Shown here piece by piece: positions 57,493-64,000 of a stretch of 64,000 nucleotides of DNA. The stretch is from NCBI RefSeq assembly GCF_017876775.1, contig NZ_JAGIOP010000001.1, forward strand, positions 62,001-126,000, written 5' to 3'. The notes beneath the pieces were generated by a model that made no database searches, was not told where the DNA came from, and was given only the letters and a program-made list of their open reading frames with translations. Position 1 is the first letter of the stretch, and the number at the start of each line of letters is the position of its first letter. This DNA is from Mycolicibacterium lutetiense (GTDB lineage: Bacteria; Actinomycetota; Actinomycetes; Mycobacteriales; Mycobacteriaceae). A program made the position numbers and the translations under genes.

Positions 57493-57525
57493 AACAAGCC
57501 GATCCACAGGTATTGACAATTCCTC

Positions 57526-58326
<801 letters not shown>

Positions 58327-58482
58327 CAACCAACAAACAACCAATGTTTGATGAGTTTCAGTAAGACGCACATCTGCTACGCAACCACACCACAAACCAC
58401 ACACGACACTTGTGTCGGGACATGGTTCCCCATGCCCCACCACCAAAACACAAGGTTTACACTCAATAACGAGTGAATAGAG

Positions 58483-58598
58483 TTACGGCGGTCCATAGCG
58501 GCAGGGAAACGCCCGGTCCCATCCCGAACCCGGAAGCTAAGCCTGCCAGCGCCGATGATACTACCCTGTCGGGTGGAAAAGTAGGACACCGCCGAACA
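58483..58598 (+). rRNA. 5S ribosomal RNA
   Basis: About 116 bases, TTACGGCGGTCCATAGCGGC to GTAGGACACCGCCGAACA, with the complementary ends GGCGGT/ACCGCC and the loop segment CCCATCCCGAACCCGGAAGC. It lies about 155 bases after the 23S end. The spacer holds no gene. Confidence 0.95.
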
Positions 58599-58608
58599 CA
58601 AATTAAGA

Positions 58609-58648
58609 CCCGAGCCCTCCAATTCCGATTGGAGGGCTCGGGCATTTT
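58609..58648 (+). terminator. rRNA operon terminator
   Basis: A perfect 15-bp stem, CCCGAGCCCTCCAAT (58609-58623) with ATTGGAGGGCTCGGG (58628-58642), has a TCCG tetraloop and is followed by CATTTTTG. It begins ten bases after 5S. Confidence 0.95.
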
Positions 58649-58672
58649 TGTATCCAAATACACGCCTAATTC

Positions 58673-60129
58673 GGCTCTTCCGACTTGATGGGGGTCTGGT
58701 GTGACCGATTGGGTTCGTGTCGGTGACTGATTGAGGGCTCGCGCCCTTGTCAACTGGGTGTTCTCTACGCATCCAGAGCAAAGGCGCGAGCATGTCTGAC
58801 AATAGTGGTTCCCTGCTGCTTGGACTCGACGGCATCACCGTGGAGTCCGTGCAAGTCGATGACGGCGATGTCCGCATCGTTGAGGTGGGCACAGCGCTCG
58901 AGTGGGTCGGGATCTGCCCGGACTGCCGAACCAGATCGTCGCGGTCGAGGGGTTGGGTCACGACTCGGCCCCGGGACATCAAGATCGGTGCGGACCGGCC
59001 GCTGATCATGTGGCGAAAGCGGAAATGGTTGTGCACCAACACCTCCTGCGAACGCAGGTCATTCACTGAGTCGACGCCGTCGATCCCGCCGCGGGCTCGG
59101 GTGACGGTGCGAGCCAAGGCGGAGATGGCCCTGGCGGTCCTCGACGACGACCGCTCGGTCAAGGCCGTCGCCGCCGCGTATGGCTGTAGCTGGAACACCT
59201 GCCATGACGCGGTGATCGCCACCGCGGATCCGGTCCTGGCCGGTGAACCGCCCCCGGTGCGGGTGCTGGGCATCGATGAGACCCGCCGCGGGAAGGCCAA
59301 GTGGGAGACCTGCCCGGAGACCGGGGCCCGGGCGTGGGTGGACCGCTGGGACAGCGGCCTGGTCGACATCACCGGCGCCGGCGGGTTGCTGGTCCAGGTC
59401 AACGGGCGTGCCGCGCGGCCGGTGACCGACTGGCTGACCCAGCGCGAGCAGGCGTGGAGGGACGGGATCGAGTTCGTCGCGATCGACATGTCGGGGGCCT
59501 ACGCCAAGGCCGCCCGCGAGGCGTTGCCGCACGCGAAGCTGATCGTGGATCGCTTTCATCTCGTGAAGAAGGCCAACGAGATGGTCGATCGGGTTCGCCG
59601 CCGCGTCACCCAGACCTACCGCGGACGCCGCGGGCACAAGAGCGATCCGGAGTGGATCAACCGCCGCCGGCTGCTGCGCGCCGCCGAACGGCTGACCGAC
59701 GATCAACGCCACACGCTGTTCGAGAAACTGACCTGCGCAGACCCCAACGGGGACATCGCGGCGGCCTGGATCGCCAAGGAACTGCTGCGAGATGTGCTGG
59801 CCTGCACCGACCGTGGCGGTCTGCGCTACGAGATCGGCGACGCGCTGTACCGGTTCTACACGTTCTGCGCGGCGTGCTCGGTACCCGAGATCGTCAAGCT
59901 CGCCGAAACCATCTCCGCGTGGCAGGAACCGATGATCCTGGCCATCACCACCGGGCTGTCCAACGCCCGCAGCGAGGGCTACAACAGAATCGTCAAACAC
60001 GTCGGCCGAATCGCGTTCGGATTCAGAACACCGGACAACCAACGCCGCCGCGTACGGTGGGCCTGCACCCGCCAATCACGGCGAGCGCCATCCAGAACCA
60101 GGCTCCGCCCCTGCTAAGTCGGAAGAGCC
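58673..60129 (+). mobile_element. ISL3-family element downstream of the rrn operon
   Basis: A 1,457-bp element with terminal inverted repeats starting GGCTCTTCCGACTT at both ends and an 8-bp target duplication CCTAATTC (58665-58672 and 60130-60137), the length expected for ISL3. It encodes one intact transposase. Insertion lies 25 bases past the rrn terminator stem and disrupts no recognised gene. Confidence 0.94.
58792..60117 (+). CDS. ISL3-family transposase
   Basis: A 441-residue transposase. An N-terminal zinc-finger-like region (CPDCRTRSSRSRGW, then WLCTNTSCERR) and helix-turn-helix segment (KAVAAAYGCSWNTCHDAV) precede the catalytic core with VLGIDETRRGKAKW, FVAIDMSGAYAKAA and the C-terminal GLSNARSEGYNRIVKH. 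The ATG at 58792 is preferred; upstream in-frame codons lie near the element end. All motifs are intact. Confidence 0.93.
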   Translation: MSDNSGSLLLGLDGITVESVQVDDGDVRIVEVGTALEWVGICPDCRTRSSRSRGWVTTRPRDIKIGADRPLIMWRKRKWLCTNTSCERRSFTESTPSIPPRARVTVRAKAEMALAVLDDDRSVKAVAAAYGCSWNTCHDAVIATADPVLAGEPPPVRVLGIDETRRGKAKWETCPETGARAWVDRWDSGLVDITGAGGLLVQVNGRAARPVTDWLTQREQAWRDGIEFVAIDMSGAYAKAAREALPHAKLIVDRFHLVKKANEMVDRVRRRVTQTYRGRRGHKSDPEWINRRRLLRAAERLTDDQRHTLFEKLTCADPNGDIAAAWIAKELLRDVLACTDRGGLRYEIGDALYRFYTFCAACSVPEIVKLAETISAWQEPMILAITTGLSNARSEGYNRIVKHVGRIAFGFRTPDNQRRRVRWACTRQSRRAPSRTRLRPC

Positions 60130-60275
60130 CCTAATTCAGGCACCAATTCCATTGATATTCGATCCGCCGGCCCCGGCGTGGAGTGATTTCGACGGCGCAG
60201 CCGTTCTACCGGGGTGTGAAGCTATTGCGTGGGGTTCCGGCCGCGGCCGACACCAAGGGCTGCGACGATAGAGGT

Positions 60276-60671
60276 ATGTCGACCGCACACGCCTGCAGCA
60301 TCCTGGGGCGGCGGATGTGTGCGCTGCTGGCAGCGGCCTCGGCGCTGCTGCATGTGGTGATGCTCGGCGTGGCTGCCAACCTGGCGGCCGGGGTGGTGCT
60401 CGCGGCGATGATCGTGGGTTGTCTGTACTGCGCTGCTCATCTATGGCAGCGCGGCACCTCTGGGGGCTGGTGCGCGGTGGCATTGATGAGCTTGGCGATG
60501 GTGGCGCTGCACACGCCGATGCCCGCGCATCACCACGGCGCTGGTGTTGCCCCGGTCTCGGCCCCGGTGATGTCGTCGGTGATGGCCCTGGCCGTGGTGC
60601 TGGCGCTCACCGAAGCCACGATCGCCGCTGCGGTGCTGTATTACCGCACCCGGCACCGCTCCGTCATCTGA
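60276..60671 (+). CDS. Small membrane protein with His-rich loop
   Basis: A 131-residue protein with about four hydrophobic helices (about 13-32, 33-52, 60-78 and 97-120) and a short loop HTPMPAHHHGAG between the last two. The His cluster could bind metal. The ATG at 60276 follows GATAGAGGT. No family is recognised with certainty. It lies between the ISL3 element and the ABC/YhgE pair; the 240 bases downstream (60672-60911) hold no supported gene. Confidence 0.6.
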   Translation: MSTAHACSILGRRMCALLAAASALLHVVMLGVAANLAAGVVLAAMIVGCLYCAAHLWQRGTSGGWCAVALMSLAMVALHTPMPAHHHGAGVAPVSAPVMSSVMALAVVLALTEATIAAAVLYYRTRHRSVI

Positions 60672-60911
60672 TCAAGCGTTCAATATTCGTTGACGGCGGT
60701 GGCGTCACCACCGAACACGTCGTTGACCACCCCGGCAAAACACGTATTCCGTTCTCGCCCAGGATGGTTTCTCCCATAGGAAAGACCTGTCCTAACCCGG
60801 GGAGTCTCGCGACGTCGTTGGATCAGTGGCCTGTGTTCGCGTAAGCGGTCGTCCGAGAAGCAGGGATTGCGGTTGCCGGTGCGTGACGACCGGATGTGTT
60901 GTGATGGGCCT

Positions 60912-61652
60912 ATGCCTGAGCAAACTCCCGAGCCTGACACCGGCGAGGACGAGCAGAAGCCACCGGCAATCACCGCGCGTGCGATCGCCATGCACGGCCC
61001 ATGGGGCCCGGTGTACGGGCCGATCGACCTCGACATCGACGAGGGCGGTGTCACGGTGTTGGTCGCCGCGGCGGGTACCGGTCGCACCGCCTTGCTGATG
61101 ACGTTGGCCGGGCGGATGAGAACGGCGCGCGGGCAGCTGACCGTGTTCGGGCGTACCCGGGCACCCGACATCTTCCGCTCCGCGGCGCTGGCCGGGATCG
61201 ACGAGCTCGACACGGTGTCGGAGTCGGTGACGGTGCGCGACCTGGTGACCGAACAATGCCGCTGGGATGCGCCCTGGTACTCGCTGGTCGCCCGTGCCGA
61301 CGAAGGCACCCTGGCCGCTCTGTGTGCTCCGGTGTTCGGGGATCTGCCGTTGCCTTCGCTGACGTCGTACTTCGACGGGCTCACCGAGCTCGACCAGATC
61401 CTGCTGCGTATCGCACTGGCCAATACCGGCAGCCCGCCGCTGCTGGTGGTCGGAAACCTCGACTACCTCACCGATGACCGCAACCGCGACATCCTGCTGG
61501 GCCGTCTGATCGCGTTGGGGGAGAAGCAGACCGTGGTCACCGCGACGGTCAACGGGGTGCCCGGTCATCTGGCCCCGGCCGTACGTGCGCAGGTGACAGT
61601 GCCCAACACGACGCTGGCCGAGCTGGCCGGTTCGCAGAAAGGTGGCAAGTAG
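60912..61652 (+). CDS. Degenerate ABC-type ATPase partner of YhgE
   Basis: A 246-residue protein with the ABC ATPase fold but eroded motifs. The Walker A position reads AAAGTGRTALL, with Arg for the invariant Lys. No LSGGQ signature is seen (LTELDQILLRIALAN instead), and Walker B is PLLVVGNLDYL without the catalytic Asp-Glu pair. It starts at the ATG at 60912 and ends two bases before the YhgE gene. It is probably a regulatory or structural partner rather than a motor. Confidence 0.75.
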   Translation: MPEQTPEPDTGEDEQKPPAITARAIAMHGPWGPVYGPIDLDIDEGGVTVLVAAAGTGRTALLMTLAGRMRTARGQLTVFGRTRAPDIFRSAALAGIDELDTVSESVTVRDLVTEQCRWDAPWYSLVARADEGTLAALCAPVFGDLPLPSLTSYFDGLTELDQILLRIALANTGSPPLLVVGNLDYLTDDRNRDILLGRLIALGEKQTVVTATVNGVPGHLAPAVRAQVTVPNTTLAELAGSQKGGK

Positions 61653-61654
61653 CC

Positions 61655-63661
61655 GTGCTAGCCGGAATGTCGTTGGGTACCGACCTCAAACGTTTCTCGC
61701 GCGGCACGATGCCGCGTATCGCGCTGGTGACGGTGATCCTGCTGCCGCTGCTGTACGGCGCAATGTATCTGTGGGCGTTCTGGAACCCGTTCGGTGAGGT
61801 GAACAAGGTTCCGGTGGCGTTGGTCAACGAGGACCGGGGCACGGTCGCCGAAGGGCAGCTGATCAAGGCCGGCGATGAGGTCGCCGATGCGTTGGTCGAC
61901 TCGGGTCAGCTTCAGTTACACCGGGTTTCGGCGCAGGAGGCGGCCGATGGCGTGGCCGGCGGCAAGTACTACTTCTCGATCACGCTGCCGGAGGATTTCA
62001 GCACCAGCATCTCGTCACCGTCGGGTGGATCCCCGCACCAGGCCAACATTCGCTTCACCTTCAACGACGCCAACAACTACCTGGGTTCGATCATCGGGCA
62101 GAACGCGGCTCGTGAGGTGATCAACCAGATCAACGCGAACATCGGCGAACGCACAGTCGGCACGGTGCTGACCGGGCTGACCGATGCCGGGGCGGGCCTG
62201 GTCAAGGCGGCTGACGGCGCGCAGCAGTTGGCGACCGGGAGCGCGGCGGCCAATGACGGTGCGCACCGGTTGTCGGCTGGAGCGGACGCCCTGTCTGCTG
62301 GCCTGGTCACCGCGCGCGACGGGTCCGCGCAATTGGCGGCCGGCACCAGGCAACTGTCGACGGCGGTCGATACCGCGACCGATCCGCTGCTCACGGTGCT
62401 GGACCGGGTCAGCGGGCTCGGCCTGGATCCCAATGAGGTCGGCATGGCCGCGCAGCGGTTGTCGGGTGCGGTGCGCTCGACAACCGACCGGATCGCGGCG
62501 TTGAACATCGACCAGGCGCAGGCGGCGGCGATTGTCGATCAGGCCGTCGGCATGCTGCGCAACAGCCCTGATCCCACGGTGCGCGACACCGGGGAGTTCC
62601 TGGCCGGTGCGCAGCGGCTGCTGCAGTCCCGGGGACTCGACCCCACCACCGATGAGGGTCTGATCCGGTTGCGGGACAACGCCGCCCAGTTGGAGAACGA
62701 TCTGGGTGACCCGAACAGCAAGCTGCGGGTGTTCATCACCAAGGCGCTCAACGGCGGCCTGCGTTCCGACGTAGTCAAGCTGCGGGACGGCGCGCATCAG
62801 CTCAACACCGGTGCCCAGCGGCTCAACGGCGGTCTGGTGCAGCTGAGCAACGGGGGCCGTCAACTGTCCGGCGGGGCGGGCGATCTCGCCGCCGGCACCG
62901 AGAAGCTCCAGGCCGGCAATCAGCAACTGGCCACCGCGCTCAAACAGGGCTCCACCCAGGTTCCGTCGTGGACCCCGCAGCAGCGCACCGAGGTGGCGCG
63001 CACCCTGGCCGCGCCGGTGGCACTGGATATCCAGACCCACAATCCGGCTGCCACGTTCGGCACCGGTTTCGCGCCGTTCTTCCTGCCGCTGGCACTGTTC
63101 ATCGGTGCGCTCATCATCTGGATGTTGTTGAAGCCGTTGCAGTCCCGTCCGGTGGTCAACGGACTGGGGGCGCTGAGGGTGGTGTTGGCCTCCTATTGGC
63201 CCGCCCTGCTGGTCGTGTTCTGCCAGGTCGTGGTGATGTACGCGGTGGTGCATTTCGGGGTGGGTCTGCAGGCCAAGTATCCGTTGTCCACCGTGGCGTT
63301 CCTGCTACTGGTGGCGGGCACGTTCCTGGCTCTGATCCAGGCGTTCAACGCCTTGTTCGGGGTGTCGGTGGGCCGGGTGGCGACACTCGCTTTTCTGATG
63401 TTGCAACTGGTTTCGGCCGGTGGCATCTATCCGGTGGAGACCACGGCCAAGCCTTTCCAGATCTTGCACCCGGTCGATCCGATGACCTACGCGGTCAACG
63501 GGCTCCGGCAGCTGATCGTGGGCGGCATCGATTCACGGTTGTGGATCGCGGTCGCGGTGCTGGCCGGTGTGCTGGCGGTGTCGCTGGCCGCCAGTTCATG
63601 GGCGGCGCGGCGAGATCGGCAGTACACCATGGACAGGTTGCATCCGCCGATCGAAGTGTGA
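61655..63661 (+). CDS. YhgE/Pip-family membrane protein
   Basis: A 668-residue protein with an N-terminal membrane helix (about 19-42), a long extracytoplasmic region (about 45-470) and five or six C-terminal helices of the ABC-2 permease type (about 470-650). The outer region has heptad-like repeats such as GAQQLATGSAAANDGAHRLSAGADAL and the matching late block around GAQRLNGGLVQL, predicted to form long helices. The family includes Pip, a phage receptor, and YueB. Its function in mycobacteria is unknown. It starts at a GTG. Confidence 0.9.
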   Translation: MLAGMSLGTDLKRFSRGTMPRIALVTVILLPLLYGAMYLWAFWNPFGEVNKVPVALVNEDRGTVAEGQLIKAGDEVADALVDSGQLQLHRVSAQEAADGVAGGKYYFSITLPEDFSTSISSPSGGSPHQANIRFTFNDANNYLGSIIGQNAAREVINQINANIGERTVGTVLTGLTDAGAGLVKAADGAQQLATGSAAANDGAHRLSAGADALSAGLVTARDGSAQLAAGTRQLSTAVDTATDPLLTVLDRVSGLGLDPNEVGMAAQRLSGAVRSTTDRIAALNIDQAQAAAIVDQAVGMLRNSPDPTVRDTGEFLAGAQRLLQSRGLDPTTDEGLIRLRDNAAQLENDLGDPNSKLRVFITKALNGGLRSDVVKLRDGAHQLNTGAQRLNGGLVQLSNGGRQLSGGAGDLAAGTEKLQAGNQQLATALKQGSTQVPSWTPQQRTEVARTLAAPVALDIQTHNPAATFGTGFAPFFLPLALFIGALIIWMLLKPLQSRPVVNGLGALRVVLASYWPALLVVFCQVVVMYAVVHFGVGLQAKYPLSTVAFLLLVAGTFLALIQAFNALFGVSVGRVATLAFLMLQLVSAGGIYPVETTAKPFQILHPVDPMTYAVNGLRQLIVGGIDSRLWIAVAVLAGVLAVSLAASSWAARRDRQYTMDRLHPPIEV

Positions 63662-63663
63662 GG

Positions 63664-63718
63664 AGCGATTTGTGCACCTCCGGTAACGGTCAGCGTTACG
63701 CAACGCACACAAATCGCT
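63664..63718. terminator. Bidirectional terminator between yhgE-like gene and accD3
   Basis: AGCGATTTGTG (63664-63674) pairs with CACAAATCGCT (63708-63718) over 11 bp, with an inner GTAACG/CGTTAC stem. It lies between convergent genes. Confidence 0.75.
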
Positions 63719-63722
63719 GGTG

Positions 63723-64000
63723 TCAGAGCCCGATCCGCCGGTAGCGGTCCAGCCGGGTCTGCAGCCGCTGCTCGCCTGGCACCGCATGCAATTGGGCAAG
63801 CTCGCCGGCGATGGCCGCCGACAGCCGCTCGGTGAAGGCTCGTGGTTCGTCGGCTGCATCGGGATGTTCGGGAACGATCACGTCGACGATGCCGTGGCGC
63901 TGCAGGTCCGTCGAGCGAACCCCTTGCGCGGCAGCCAGTTCCGGGGCATGCGCGGTATCGCGGTAGACGATGGCACTGGCGCCCTCGGGTGGCAGTGGCG
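63723..64000 (-). CDS. accD3: Acetyl-CoA carboxylase carboxyltransferase AccD3, C-terminal end
   Basis: The minus-strand frame is open from the right edge to a TGA at 63723-63725, giving the last 91 residues. They read PPEGASAIVYRDTAHAPELA, then AQGVRSTDLQRHGIVDVIVPE and end RLQTRLDRYRRIGL. This is the carboxyltransferase C-terminus with the conserved EGASAI and GIVD(V/T)IVPE segments and resembles M. tuberculosis AccD3 (Rv0904c). In M. tuberculosis accD3 directly neighbours prrA, so 24 kb of extra genes separates them here. Confidence 0.88.
   Translation of the reverse strand, partial: PLPPEGASAIVYRDTAHAPELAAAQGVRSTDLQRHGIVDVIVPEHPDAADEPRAFTERLSAAIAGELAQLHAVPGEQRLQTRLDRYRRIGL

Larger units (their letters stand above)
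56045..57525 (+). mobile_element. IS256-family element within the 23S rRNA gene
   Basis: A 1,481-bp element with imperfect terminal inverted repeats: left GAGCAATGATCAGAACCTGT, right (inverted) GAGGAATTGTCAATACCTGT, both continuing GGAT. It carries one full-length Mutator-type transposase in the same direction as the rRNA. The ends, duplication and intact gene indicate a recent insertion. Confidence 0.95.

Noticed and set aside
56045-57525. Self-splicing intron or intervening sequence in 23S
   Set aside because: The encoded protein is a Mutator-type DDE transposase, with terminal inverted repeats and a flanking duplication; no homing endonuclease or group I/II core was seen.
63723-64000. A regulator gene or a small basic protein at the right edge
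   Set aside because: The open minus-strand frame ending at 63723 has clear carboxyltransferase C-terminal motifs and fits accD3 synteny.

Overview
The window is a high-GC chromosomal segment of a rapidly growing mycobacterium (Mycolicibacterium type). The gene order follows the M. tuberculosis Rv0862c-Rv0904c block: helicase-associated protein, moaC-mog-moaE, rpfA, moaD-moaA, cspB, a DUF2771/MFS pair, sepH, serC, a diiron oxygenase, fprB, citA, gltA, arfABC, prrBA and, cut by the right edge, accD3. The 16S rRNA has the short helix-18 region typical of fast growers.

Layout. 1-6.4 kb: molybdopterin cofactor genes (moaC-mog-moaE on +, moaA-moaD on -) around rpfA, which has a c-di-AMP (ydaO) riboswitch leader and an upstream CRP-like site. 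6.5-18.5 kb: cold-shock protein, thioredoxin-fold transferase, small conserved mycobacterial genes, rRNA methylase, SepH, SerC, AurF-like oxygenase, FprB. 18.5-22 kb: a P-loop kinase-like gene and a YkoE-type ECF importer in one overlapping operon. 22-31.7 kb: aminoglycoside 2'-N-acetyltransferase, VOC protein, two citrate synthases, PdxH, regulators, a DHA2 exporter with its MarR regulator, a flavin oxidoreductase and FKBP. 31.7-39.7 kb: arfABC and prrBA, separated by an IS110 element that is itself split by an IS21 element. 39.7-51.3 kb: three ABC exporter genes (the last two form an asymmetric heterodimer), an epoxide hydrolase, a LuxR regulator and two acyl-CoA ligases. 51.4-58.7 kb: a 16S-23S-5S rRNA operon whose 23S gene is interrupted by an intact IS256-family element. 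An ISL3-family element follows the operon terminator. 60.2-64 kb: a small membrane protein, a degenerate ABC ATPase with a YhgE/Pip protein, and the accD3 end.

Two observations stand out. First, the non-coding left end of the IS110 element reads as a complete bridge RNA. Its target-binding loop matches the two halves of the actual insertion site, allowing one G-U wobble each, and its donor-binding loop matches the element's own two ends. All four guide segments meet at a CT core, and each loop is closed by a stem. Second, the 23S rRNA gene carries a 1,481-bp insertion at the base of the L1 stalk with a perfect flanking duplication, so this rRNA operon should not make intact 23S rRNA. The operon also lies between prrA and accD3 rather than beside murA or tyrS, where mycobacterial rrn operons are normally found.

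All positions come from reading the sequence. Family names rest on motif recognition and remembered homologues, with no database search.
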